A DNA stretch of 64,000 nt from Platynereis dumerilii (lineage: Eukaryota > Annelida > Polychaeta > Phyllodocida > Nereididae): contig JAPTHN010000010.1 in NCBI GenBank assembly GCA_026936325.1, positions 51,767,283 to 51,831,282 on the forward strand, given 5' to 3'. Below the pieces are notes generated by a model. It did no database searches, was not told where the DNA came from, and saw nothing but the letters and a program-made list of their open reading frames with translations. Below are positions 11,244 to 22,175 of this stretch, in pieces. A program made the translations under genes and the position numbers. The stretch's first letter is position 1. The number at the start of each line of letters is the position of its first letter.

Positions 11244-11383
11244 CAATTATGGACTTCGGTTGAGGTCAATATCAGGTTTTACGGACCTGACCGGTGATAT
11301 TCACCGAGGCCGAAGGCCGAGGTGAATATCACTAGGTCAGGTCCGTAAAACCTGATATTGACCGAAACTGAAGTCCACAATTG
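11244..11383. repeat. long hairpin palindrome, ~60-bp arms
   Basis: The arms pair from CAATT at both ends through GGACTTC, GGTCAATATCAGG, TTTTACGGACCTGACC and TGATATTCACC. A short loop GAGGCCGAAGGCCGAGG, itself symmetric, lies between them. Only a few mismatches interrupt the stem. It is absent from copy B. Confidence 0.9.
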
Positions 11384-11396
11384 TTTTGTTCCATGA

Positions 11397-11648
11397 TAAT
11401 TTTTTTTTTCTTGAATTTTTTTTTGTTTTTTCAGAAAAAAAAATTTTTTTGTGGAAATTTTCTTTTTTCGGAATTTTTTTTTTTTTTTTGAAAAAAATTT
11501 TTTTTTTTTGGAAAATTTTTTTTTTCGGAAAATTTTTTTTTTTTCGGAAAATTTTTTTTTTTTCGGAAAAATTTTTTTTTCGGGAAATTTTTTTTTTTTT
11601 TCGGAAAATTTTTTTTCCGGAAATTTTTTTTTTTCGGAAATTTTTTTC
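11397..11648 (+). repeat. T-rich compound repeat (T-run + CGGAAAA)
   Basis: About eleven short units of a T-run followed by CGGAAAA or a variant, 17-24 bp each. It produces long Phe-rich and Lys-rich frames on both strands, none of which is a gene. It abuts the hairpin at 11,244-11,383. A TCATGGAACAATTG string at 11,795 is an inverted match to the hairpin flank near 11,385, so hairpin and T-tract may be parts of one element. Confidence 0.85.
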
Positions 11649-11996
11649 CAGGGAGTTCAATGACAAATGTTATATTCACTGATCAGTGAATAACACTTTT
11701 GTTATTGACCTGCCTGTCACACACCACTGCACACAGGTGAACATCACATTATGCAGGTGGGTTGTTGGCCAATCAGAGGGCTTGTTACATAGGGGTCATG
11801 GAACAATTGTATTTATTGAATTCATGTTATACGCTGTACAATCACAATTTTTCATGTAATTTGGCAGTGTTTAAATATATTTATAACATAGATTGATATA
11901 AAAATGCAAAATTGTTCTATGCTGTTGTTATCAATTTTAATTTCTTTGTTGCTATCATTAGCCTTCTTTCTTGGTTTGTGGAATAGGATGAATATG

Positions 11997-12050
11997 TGAG
12001 TGAGTGAGTTTGTGTTTTACGCCCCATCAGCACCAGTGTGGGCTATTTAG
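11997..12050 (+). repeat. SINE-like GAGTGAGTTTGTGTTTTACGCC block
   Basis: The block GAGTGAGTGAGTTTGTGTTTTACGCC followed by ATCAGCACCAGTGTGG recurs at about 14,428, 19,116, 21,897, 37,732 and 49,785 inside the modules. Similar GTGAGTGAGT...TTTTACGCC strings are familiar from short retroposons of marine invertebrates. The boundaries here are not resolved. Confidence 0.55.
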
Positions 12051-12058
12051 GGAATAGG

Positions 12059-12275
12059 ATGAATATAGTCTTGTTGATGTTAAGTGAGAGTTTATTTGTT
12101 TGAAACCAGATTGAGATAGTTTGGAGAGTTTCATTGGTTGTGTTGATTAATGTTTGCAAACCATTACTATGGAAAATTAGGTTAGTGTCATCTGCAAAAA
12201 GTAGAATATTAGAATTGGTGGGATGGGAAATGTCATTTATGTAGAGAAGAAATAATAATGGTCCTAATATTGAGG
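12059..12275 (-). pseudogene. LINE reverse-transcriptase fragment
   Basis: The reverse complement is open for 72 codons and reads SILGPLLFLLYINDISHP, then LLFADDTNLIFHSNG, then TISIWFQTNKLSLNINKT. These are RT motifs of CR1/Jockey-group non-LTR retrotransposons, including the catalytic F-A-D-D box. Only the central RT domain remains, so it is a truncated, dead copy. It lies in the block that copy A has and copy B lacks. Confidence 0.9.
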
Positions 12276-13556
12276 TTACTGAGGTTAGTCATTATCAGAG
12301 AAGTGAAGATTTATTTTTGTTTTGCTAACATATTTTCAATTATTCAATATAGATAATAGATAATTTTTAGATATTTATATATTTATTTAGGTTTTGGTGC
12401 AATAATCTTAAACGCCATATAGCCTTGTTACATCCTCCAGCATTGCGTTGCTCCTTAAACAAATTAATTCTGCTCATGTTAGGGTGAATTGGATGCCTGC
12501 AAACTTAAGTACTTTAGTAACATGATTCCTCATTAAAAAAAAAAAAAAAAAACTTATATAGCATCCATCCAGTAAACTGCTCATTGGCGCTAGTATCCCA
12601 AAGTTGATAAACTTTTTTTCCTGAGGCTCTGAATTTGTTGTACTTCACTGAATACATCTATTCCACTAAAGAAAGGTTGCTTTGTAGTCATCAGGCTTAA
12701 AAGATTCCAGCCTGTGTGTCCCAATGTAGCAATTTAGGGCTAATGTGGCCTGGTAAAAGACATCTTAAGGCATTAGAGTGTGTCTTTTTGTTAAAACTTG
12801 CAAGGAAGTTAATTTGGAAGACTCAGCCTGGCTCGAGTAGCAATTTGGGTAAATGTACCCTCATGACAAACTGCCTATAGGTCTGCTCTGTTGGTCTAAT
12901 GACTGTTTTGCTGTTCAAGCTATAAACAAACTTAATTACATAGCGGCACCACACATATTATGGCACCACACATATTATGGTATTGCAATCTGCCACTTTT
13001 TCACCATTTTTGTCCTGTAACAAGAAATTGCAATGGAAAGAGATAACCTATGTATAGAGATATGTTAACAATGACTATGTTTACAAGTTAAAAATATCAA
13101 AATGCACAATTTTTCACTTTGTACTGCAAATGATATGGTAACACTGCAGAATGATTTTTTTTGTTGCAATTTGTTTAGTTATGTCTTTCCCATTTTCAAA
13201 TAGGCCACTGCATGCATAAATAATATGTAATAGGTACCGATCAATGACAGCATGACCTCCATAAACACTACACTTGCTATGTGAGCCCCTGTTAATATCA
13301 ATTTTTAAGGTGCATCTGGGAAGCCTGTCTTTTTCTTATTCAATAGAGAATGATCGCAAGTGCAGACACCAGATGATATTCATGCACATGAGACTATTAT
13401 TTCTGTTACAAACTTCTCTCATCTGAGCTGCCTCCGATCAATTACTGTTTTCGTAGAGTATTGTGTGAATGAAATGATTGATTTGAGCAAAGATGTGTCT
13501 TGCTCTTCCTCAAATGATAAATGGTGGCAAGATTTTTCTCCATATGTATAACCTCA

Positions 13557-14025
13557 AAGAGATAAGATAAGATAAGATAAGATATACTTTATTACCAATA
13601 ATTGGAACTTGTTTTGCATTAACTCATACAATTGATAGGGCATTTATACAAGACATATTCATACATCATTCAAATCAGAGGCATTAGTATCACAAATAAT
13701 CAGTCATTCATATCACAGATAGATTGTTAGTGCTTTAGTCAATTAAGATTTGATAGCTTGATACTTGAGGGAACAAATATGTACTGTAGTGTGATGTTCT
13801 TACTTGGATGGACCTGTGGTGTCTGCCAGATGGACTTTGTGTGATTCTTCTGGTTTTGCCCCCAAGGACATACTTGTTTCTAATAGAATAACAACGATGG
13901 CAGCTTCTTGAAATACAAAGTGTTTGTATTACGGACCTGTTACGTTTTATTTGCCACTTTAGTTTTGAAACGATACTTCATGAAAAGAACCATACAGATG
14001 GGATTGGTTGTAGGATAGCTTATTG
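13557..14025 (-). pseudogene. LINE 3' end relic, copy A
   Basis: On the minus strand the element ends in AATAAAGTATATC followed by TTATC repeats (13,557-13,585 on plus), a typical microsatellite tail of a non-LTR element. Inside, a ~60-codon open stretch contains RSIQVRTSHYSTYLFPQ, which resembles the RTxxYxxSFFPRTI block at the C-terminus of CR1/L2-like ORF2 proteins. There is no RT core. A near-identical copy lies at 18,214-18,690. Confidence 0.5.
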
Positions 14026-14061
14026 AATTCATTTATACAATCATTGTTAATTAGAAGAAAA

Positions 14062-14345
14062 TATACATTATTGCACCTAGCCATAACATAAGCATTTTCT
14101 AAATTATGTCCTATAAATTACACTTTCTCTTACATCATCCAACATTTCACATGATTAATTATCATATTATTCATTATGAGTATTCTCTTAACAGGATTTT
14201 TATGATTAATAAAATCATCTTTCAGCATAGCAGTGACTGCAATTTTATTGCTATAACAACGGAGCCCTCAGTGAGTATTCGAACTCATGAACCCTGGTTT
14301 ACAACATGACAGAGTGAAGCTTTCAAGAATACTGAGGAAATGTTG
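14062..14345 (+). repeat. interspersed repeat (also 18,753-19,030 and 60,812-61,103)
   Basis: Begins near CATTATTGCACCTAG and runs through CATTATGAGTATTCTCT to GAGGAAATGTTGCAGA. The copies at 14,062 and 18,753 are nearly identical through the segmental duplication. The one at 60,812 is more diverged and shows this is an independent repeat family. There is no coding potential. Confidence 0.8.
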
Positions 14346-14350
14346 CAGAC

Positions 14351-15722
14351 ACTCTCAAACAGGGCACAAGTCGGCAATTGAAACTTATTGAACTGTACAA
14401 AGAAACAATATCCTCAGAGAAAAAAGGAGTGAGTGAGCGTGTGAGATTGTGTTTTATGCCCAATCAGCACTGATGTGGTCAATTTAGAGGCAACAGAGAG
14501 AAAAAGAAAAAGAACGTTTATTGTGAATTTCATCGGGGGCATTCGATAATGTTGATATGTCGGCAAGTATGGTCCAAGCTTCTTGGATGGATGGATGGAT
14601 GATTGGGGCTTTACGTCCTGTATTTATGCACTTGGGAGGCTAATTAGGAAGGTGGAGGACATTGCAAAGAGGTGACGGATTATTGAAACAGCTGTCCATC
14701 ATAGGCCCAGGTGATCCGTCAAGAGCTGGATTCGAACCCTGGACCCAGCAATTTGCAGCCCAGCTCGCTACCACTAGACCAACCCTCCCCCCCAAGCTTC
14801 TTGGAATAAGTGTGAGTACTTATACCCATTGTGAGTGAATGAAGAAGAAGATTTTCCCATCAAATTAACCTGGGTTGAACAGGTCATTTCACGGAGGACA
14901 AATTTCCATCAGGTACATGGACGACTAAGAATCAGTCATTGGAGATCAGCACCCGGATCTCAATACTACTGGGTCTTTGTGTAAAGTATATTTAAATTAA
15001 ATATGTATCCCTGCACAACATGTCACTAAAACAAAAGTTTTTTTACGAACTGTGGAAAGAAATATGTCATACATGTATGTGTGCATCCAGAAGGATGCAT
15101 CACATGTGGCGATGTGCAAAGTAGGCTTTATGGCCAAGGAACTCACCACCAAAACTTGGCACCAGAAGAAAGAAGTTTTGAAAGATTGTGATGGTGATTC
15201 AGCAATTTCTCAAGCATTATCATGGACGCAATGGATCAAAGTAAGACAAACTTGCCTCACCTCAGTGGTTAGGTTTTCCCAAAGGACTGTAACGCTGCAA
15301 AAACTACACATTGTTGGAGGTGAAGTTCATGGAAAGAAGGTTCATGTTTTGATGGATTTCCTGCAATCAGGGACAGACGCAGGTGGGGCGATGCTGCCAG
15401 ATGAAATTTTAAATATATTTACATGATAGTTATATTAACATGAAGTCACGGTATGTAGAGGGCTATGCGTTCCGCGGTGCGATTACCCTGTAGACCCCAA
15501 AAAGAATTTTGTGGATTTATGCCGGCCTAAAATGCCCTCATATTCAAACTTAACTCTCAATGGCCTACTATGCATCTGAAAAGAAAACTCACAAAATCAG
15601 AAGTTAACACCCACAATCTACATCCAGCTTTACAAGTGTGGGCATGAAAATAAACGGCCAGACACATGAGGATATTGATCAGCATTCTTCACAAATATCC
15701 ATTAAACTGAAGAAAAAAGATA
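14351..15722 (+). repeat. module M1 (truncated, no minisatellite)
   Basis: First of eight copies of the composite module. It starts at ACACTCTCAAACAGG and runs through the TTTTACGCC block, GGAGATCAGCACCCGGATC, ATCCAGAAGGATGCATCAC and GGCCAGACACATGAGGATA. It stops at the duplication junction before the minisatellite. A 124-residue frame (15,052-15,426) recurs in M2 and M4, but flanking non-coding parts are equally conserved, so it is not evidence for a gene. Confidence 0.85.
14588..14791 (-). mobile_element. tRNA-derived SINE, copy in M1
   Basis: On the minus strand the head reads GGTTGGTCTAGTGGTAGCG (A-box-like) and, 35-40 bases later, GGTTCGAATCC, a perfect Pol III B box. The body contains CAGGACGTAAAGCCCCAATC and the tail is a short ATCC run. 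The 14-bp CCAAGCTTCTTGGA flanks both sides (14,574-14,587 and 14,792-14,805). Sister modules without the SINE read CCAAGCTACTTGGAATAAG. The element is 204 bp. Confidence 0.92.
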
Positions 15723-16927
15723 TTTGAGCAATTTTGGGTTGTGGTGCTTGGAAAAAGAATGCATCGGGCTTAAGAGTTAGTCTTGTTGTTCAACTTGATT
15801 CAGAAAAACATCTGCTGATTAAATAGCAAAACAAACTAAAAAAAAATCCTTCTATACACACACAGATTGGTATATTCAGTTTACCTCTTTAATATGCACA
15901 ATTGCACATTGTCTGCTTTAGTAAATACATTTCTACACCAATTTCAAATTATATGATAGATACGGAATTCCGTCTTTTAGCCATGGTCCTCTACAGGGCA
16001 AAGACATTTTTTTCATGTAGTCTTTTTATTTGAAGTCACCATGGATGAAAGCTGCTGTCTGGTTTTGTGTAAATGTTTTTTGCTTCCTTTGGGTTGTTTT
16101 TTCCCTCAAATATTTTCCTTTATTCCGAAGAGCCACAGGAATGTGACAGGATGTATGAAAGTACTTTGCTGCTAACTCCATAAATGCAATAGATTCTTGT
16201 TGTGTGTGCCACAGCTTACTATCCGCCTAAATCTTAAGAAGTATTGTGCTGATATATTCTATATTTCTGTAATTCCATAGTGAATGATCTATGCCTGGAA
16301 AACCTGCTGACACAAGTACATATATGAGTGGTTGGAGTGCATTGGCAAAGATCATATATTTCTGGCCTTATCAGCTAATTATGTACTACTGAATTTTTGC
16401 AGAACAATATGGCCCAATCTGTTATCAGTCATATGATTAACCCAGTAGCTGTTTGTGTTTAAAATGAAGTCATTTGAGCTAATTTACAGCAGTATTTATT
16501 AATGACAATGAAAAATTATTCCTGAGCAAGAACATGTTTACAAGTCAACTTCCTCATTGTCCTGTCACTGAGTCATTTGGTGATGAGATTAATTCAAGAA
16601 GTCTTTGAGGAAGCACAGTTTACTCGGAAGCCGTTTTTTGGTACTTCATTCAGTCCAAGTAAGCAAGAACAAACAGGATTCATTTCAACAACTGCCTGAA
16701 GAAGTATATAACCTTGTGATTGAAACTTCATTCAGGTACAAGTCATATTATACCAATTTCTGTTGTCTCTGATTTTCTCACTGGGTCAAGTGCAGTATAC
16801 GTCAGGTTACTGAGGTTAGTCATCATCTGAGTTGTAATGATCTATTTTTGTTTTGGTAACATATCTTCAATTATTCTATATAGATCATCGTTATTTATAG
16901 TTTTGGTGCAATAATCTTAAACGCCAT

Positions 16928-17096
16928 ACAAGGGCGTCAGTTTTATTTTAAAGTGGTTGGGCAAATAGTGAAAGTGGTTGGGCAAATAGTGGTCAGGGGA
17001 AAAAATAAATTTTCTTTCGATTCATAAACATGTATACCTGGCCAAAAAGTGGTGGGGCAAATGTCCCACCAGCCCCACCTACACTGACGCCACTGT
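16928..17096. mobile_element. 169-bp MITE, hAT-like ends
   Basis: The ends are ACAAGGGCGTCAGT and ACTGACGCCACTGT, an inverted pair. CGCCAT flanks both sides (16,922-16,927 and 17,097-17,102). The uninterrupted site is at 12,411 in copy A. A C-A-rGGGCG start is common in hAT MITEs, but the visible duplication is 6 bp rather than 8, so the class is uncertain. Confidence 0.7.
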
Positions 17097-18213
17097 CGCC
17101 ATTTAACCTTGTTATATTCTTCAGCATTTTGTTGCTCCTTAAACGAATTAATTAAAAGTACTTTAGTAACATGATTCCTCTGTAAAAAAAATAATTAAAT
17201 ACTTATATAGCATCCATCCAGTAAACTGCTCATTGGCGCTAGTATCCCAAAGTTGATAAACTTGTCTGGAAAACAAGTTAGAGGCTCTGAATTTGTTGTA
17301 CTTCACTGAATACATCTATTGCACTAAAGAAAGTTGCTTTGTAGTCATCAGGCTTAAAAGATTCCAGCCTGTGTGTCCCAATGTAGCAATTTAGGGCTAA
17401 TGTAGCCTGGTAAAAGACATCTTAAGGCATTAGAGTGTGTCTTCTTGTTAAAACTTGCAAGAAAGTTAATTTGGAAGACTCAGCCTGGTTCGACTAGCAA
17501 TTTAAAAAATGTACCCTCATGACAAACTGCCTATAGGTCTGCTCTGTTGGTCTAATGACTGTTTTGCTGTTCAAGCTATAAACAAACTTAATTACATAGC
17601 GGCACCACACATATTATGGCACCACACATATTATGGTATTGCAATCTGCCACTTTTTCACCATTTTTGTCCTGTAACAAGAAATTGCAATGGAAAGAGAT
17701 AACCTATGTATAGAGATATGTTAACAATGACTATGTTTACAAGTTAAAAATATCAAAATGCACAATTTTTCACTTTGTACTGCAAATGATATGGTAACAC
17801 TGCAGAATGATTTTTTTTGTTGCAATTTGTTTAGTTATGTCTTTCCCATTTTCAAATAGGCCACTGCATGCATAAATAATATGTAATAGGTACCGATCAA
17901 TGACAGCATGACCTCCATAAACACTACACTTGCTATGTGAGCCCCTGTTAATATCAATTTTTAAGGTGCATCTGGGAAGCCTGTCTTTTTCTTATTCAAT
18001 AGAGAATGATCGCAAGTGCAGACACCAGATGATATTCATGCACATGAGACTATTATTTCTGTTACAAACTTCTCTCATCTGAGCTGCCTCCGATCAATTA
18101 CTGTTTTCGTGGAGTATTGTGGGAATGAAATGATTGATTTGAGCAAAGATGTGTCTTGCTCTTCCTCAAATGATAAATGGTGGCAAGATTTTTCTCCATA
18201 TGTATAACCTCAA

Positions 18214-18690
18214 AGAGATAAGATGAGATAAGATAAGATAAGATATACTTTATTACCAATAATTGGAACTTGTTTTGCATTAACTCATACAATTGATAGG
18301 GCATTTATACAAGACATATTCATACATCATTCAAATCAGAGGCATTAGTATCACAAATAATCAGTCATTCATATCACAGATAGATTGTTAGTGCTTTAGT
18401 CAATTAAGATTTGATAGCTTGATACTTGAGGGAACAAAAGATGTACTGTAGCGTGATGTTCTTACTTGGATGGACCTGTGGTGTCTGCCAGATGGACTTT
18501 GTGTGATTCTTCTGGTTTTGCCCCCAAGGACATACTTGTTTCTAATAGAATAACAACGATGGCAGCTTCTTGAAATACAAAGTGTTTGTATTACGGACCT
18601 GTTACGTTTTATTTGCCACTTTAGTTTTGAAACGATACTTCATGAAAAGAACCATACAGATGGGATTGGTTGTAGGATAGCTTATTTCTT
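18214..18690 (-). pseudogene. LINE 3' end relic, copy B
   Basis: Near-identical duplicate of 13,557-14,025, with the same GATAA-type tail on the plus strand and the same C-terminal-like block. It differs by a short insertion near 18,688 and a few substitutions. Confidence 0.5.
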
Positions 18691-19274
18691 TTTGTTTGTT
18701 AAGAGCTACTTGAATTCATTTATACAATCATTGTTAACTAGAAGAAAATATACATTATTGCACCTAGCCATAACATAAGCATTTTCTAAATTATGTCCTA
18801 TAAATTACACTTTCTCTTACATCATCCAACATTTCACATGATTAATTATCATATTATTCATTATGAGTATTCTCTTAACAGGATTTTTATGATTAATAAA
18901 ATCATCTTTCAGCATAGCAGTGACTACAATTTTATTGCTATAACAACGGAGACCTCAGTGAGTATTCGAACTCATGAACCCTGGTTTACAACATGACAGA
19001 GTGAAGCCTTCAAGAATACTGAGGAAATGTTGCAGACACTCTCAAACAGGGCACAAGTCGGCAATTGAAACTTATTGAACTGTACAAAGAAACAATATCC
19101 TCAGAGAAAAAAGGAGTGAGTGAGTGTGTGAGTTTGTGTTTTATGCCTGATCAGCACTGGTGTGGTCTATTTAGAGGCAACAGAGAGAAAAGGAAAAAGA
19201 ATGTTTATTGTGAATTTCATCGGGGGCCTTCGATAATGTTGATATGTCGTCAAGTATGGTCCAAGCTTCTTGGA

Positions 19275-19478
19275 TGGATGGATGGATGATTGGGGCTTTA
19301 CGTCCTGTATTTATGCACTTGGGAGGCTAATTAGGACGGGGGAGGACACGGCAATGAGGCGAAGGATGATTGAAACAGCCGTCCAACATAGGCCCAGGTG
19401 ACCCGACAAGAGCTGGATTCGAACCCTGGACCCAGCAATTTGCAGCCCAGCTCGCTACCACTAGACCAACCCTCCCCC
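19275..19478 (-). mobile_element. tRNA-derived SINE, copy in M2
   Basis: Same 204-bp SINE, same position and same 14-bp target duplications (19,261-19,274 and 19,479-19,492) as the copy at 14,588. It was therefore inherited through the duplication rather than inserted twice. Confidence 0.92.
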
Positions 19479-20574
19479 CCAAGCTTCTTGGAATAAGTGT
19501 GAGTACTTATACCCATTGTGAGTGAATGAAGAAGAAGATTTTCCCATCAAATTAACCTGGGTTGAACAGTTCATTTCACGGAGGACAAATTTCCATCAGG
19601 TACATGGACGACTAAGAATCAGTCATTGGAGATCAGCACCCGGATCTCAATACTACTGGGTCTTTGTGTAAAGGATATTTACATTAAATATGTTTCCCTG
19701 CACAAAGATGTCACAAAATCAGTTTTTTACGAACTGTGGAAAGAAATATGTCATACATGTATGTGTGCATCCAGAAGGATGCATCACATGTGGCGATGTG
19801 CAAAGTAGGCTTTATGGCCAAGGAACTCACCACCAAAACTTGGCACCAGAAGAAAGAAGTTTTGAAAGATTGTGATGGTGATTCAGCAATTTCTCAAGCA
19901 TTATCATGGACGCAATGGATCAAAGTAAGACAAACTTGCCTCACCTCAGTGGTTAGGTTTTCCCAAAGGACTGTAACGCTGCAAAAACTACACATTGTTG
20001 GAGGTGAAGTTCATGGAAAGAAGGTTCATGTTTTGATGGATTTCCTGCAATCAGGGACAGACGCAGGTGGGGCGATGCCACCAGATGAAATTTTAAATAT
20101 ATTTACATGATAGTTATATTAACATGAAGTCACGGTATGTAGAGGGCTATGCGTTCCGCGGTGCGATTACCCTGTAGACCCCAAAAAGAATTTTGTGGAT
20201 TTATGCCGGCCTAAAATGCCCTCATATTCAAACTTAACTCTCAATGGCCTACTATGCATCTGAAAAGAAAACTCACAAAATCAGAAGTTAACACCCACAA
20301 TCTACATCCAGCTTGACAAGTGTGGGCATGAAAATAAATGGCCAGACACATGAAGATATTAATCAGAAATCTTCACAAATATCCATTAAACTGAAGAAAA
20401 AAGATACCGGTACATTCCCCGATTTGCTGCATTTAAGCAATACCAAGATGGTCATGGTTGTCAATCTGAAACTTGTTGCAAAATGTTACCGCTTGTCTAT
20501 GACATTAAAAGCTGGCTCAGTCCATACCTAGAAGGAATTTATAACTACAGCTTTCCTCGTGTTTACAGGATCTA

Positions 20575-21106
20575 CAAGGATCAGGACAATCATGTCAGAT
20601 GTAGAGTGACATCCAACATCTGGGAAGTCATCACTTGAATTGTTTCGCCTTGAAGACTTGGGCAGACAGAGAGTGACAAATGGCCAACCACTGCTTTTAC
20701 CACCAAGGATCAGGCCAATCATGTCATGTCAGATGCAGAATAGCATACAACATCTGGGGAGTCATCACTTAAATTGTTTCACCTTGACGACTTGGGCAGA
20801 CATAGAGTGCCAAATGGCCAACCACACTTTTACCATCAAGGATCAGGAAAATCATGCCATGTCAGATATAGATTGGCATCCAACATCTGGGTAGTCATAA
20901 ATTGAATTGTTTCACCTTGAAGACTACGGCAGACAGAGAGAGCCAAATGGTCAACCACTGCTTTACCACCAAGGATCAGGAAAATGATGCCATGTCAGAT
21001 ATAGATTGGCATCCAACATCTGGGTAGTCATAAATTGAATTGTTTCACCTTGAAGACTACGGCAGACAGAGAGAGCCAAATGGCCAACCACTGCATTTAC
21101 CACCAA
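20575..21106 (+). repeat. 134-bp minisatellite, M2 array (~4 units)
   Basis: Units with the landmarks CAGAGAGTGCCAAATGGCC, ACCACCAAGGATCAGG, CATGTCAGATGCAGAGTGG and GGGGAGTCATCACTTGAA. This array is heterogeneous, with several diverged units. It ends at ACCACCAA|ATTCGG as in the other modules. Confidence 0.9.
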
Positions 21107-22175
21107 ATTCGGAATGTCAAGACATGGATACGAAAAACAACAGGATTATGGTACATGAACTCTTGATTAAAAACAGCAAGTACACTATGGACTTCAATAA
21201 TTCTTAATGAACTTTAACAGTTCATCAAGTATAATGAATTTTAATGTGCAACTTTAATGTTGCTTTTGTCATGTAGCTACTTGGACAAATTGATTTAAGC
21301 ACTTAGTGATTTAATTGGACTTTGGATTATTCTTAACTTTACTTCTGCATTAACTTATGTTTTATTCAAAATATTCTAGTGATTTGTTGAAGGGTTGTCC
21401 ATAAGGTTTTTTATGTAGCAGAAAAATGAACTTGCCAGTGATTGAATGCTAAAATTTTCTTTCCGCAAATACCAATGAATGTGGACCTCATTGTTGTTGG
21501 CCTTGTGTCAGTCAGTGCTTCAAATTTTGGTCACTATCAACCAATTTTTCCTGGAATGACAAAGATTAATGTAGTTTAGTTATTTTACTTAATGGTACTG
21601 TTTGGTAGAGGAATAATCAACTCTAATTTACAAAAATTTTAGGAAAATGCATCGAGAAAAAGAAATATAACATCAGAACAAGAATGGTATGATAATTAAT
21701 TGCAATCCCTGGCAATATATGTCACTGATGTGCCTTAGCTTTCCGCAAGACGGCTGTAAAAAAATCACTCCCTGCAGAATGCAGCTCTTTGTCAAATTAC
21801 GCTAAGTCATAAACACTCTCAAACAGGACACTAGTCGACAATTGAAATTTATTGAACTGTACAAAGAAACAGTATTTTCAGAGAAAAAAGAAGTGAGTGA
21901 ATGAGTGAGTTTGTGGTTTACGCCTAATCAGCACCAGTGTGGTCTATTTAGAGGCAACAGAGAAAAAAGGAAACACATCATATATTGTGCATTTCATCGG
22001 GGGGCATTCGATAATGTTGATATGTCGGCAAGTATGTGCATGGTCCAAGCTACTTGGAATAAGTGTGAGTACTTATACGCATTGTGAGTGAATGATGAAG
22101 AAGATTTTCCCATCCAATTAACCTGGGTAGAACATTTCATTTCATAGAGGACAAATTTCCATTGGGTACATGGAC

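Larger units (their letters stand above)
9199..15722 (+). repeat. segmental duplication, copy A
   Basis: Starts at TTTGAGCAATTTTGGG and runs to the junction AAAAAAGATA|TTTGAGC near 15,722, where copy B starts with the same words. The left 1.4 kb matches copy B loosely, at about 80-85% by eye. The part from about 12,540 on matches it almost perfectly. Copy A carries insertions absent from B: 10,062-10,484, 10,657-11,167 and roughly 11,222-12,276. It includes module M1 at its right end. The remaining unique-looking DNA (12,300-13,550) shows no gene; a 63-residue frame at 13,360 recurs in copy B with one change and is not supported as coding. Confidence 0.85.
15723..20405 (+). repeat. segmental duplication, copy B
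   Basis: Direct tandem partner of 9,199-15,722. It lacks three insertions seen in copy A and has one of its own at 16,928-17,096. From about 17,195 on it matches copy A at roughly 98-99% by eye, including the SINE and its target duplications, and then continues into module M2. No gene is supported. Confidence 0.85.
19036..21800 (+). repeat. module M2
   Basis: Complete module: head at ACACTCTCAAACAGG, SINE insertion, body, short minisatellite, and a ~700-bp AT-rich tail from ATTCGGAATGTCAAG to GCTCTTTGTCAAATTACG, after which M3 begins. Its body matches M1 and M4 more closely than M3 and M5, giving an A-type/B-type alternation. Confidence 0.85.

Noticed and set aside
11337-11682. Lys-rich and Phe-rich frames on both strands
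   Set aside because: Pure by-products of T-runs separated by CGGAAAA.
13360-13551. 63-residue frame conserved at 18,016
   Set aside because: Conservation is explained by the near-identical segmental duplication. One amino-acid change and no domain.
14690-14790. tRNA gene candidate on the minus strand
   Set aside because: The A and B boxes belong to a SINE head with a body, tail and target duplications. It is not a free-standing tRNA gene.
15052-15426. 124-residue frame recurring at 19,736 and 35,308 as a possible gene family
   Set aside because: The copies are parts of duplicated modules whose non-coding parts are equally alike, the frame is broken in the other modules, and no domain is recognisable.
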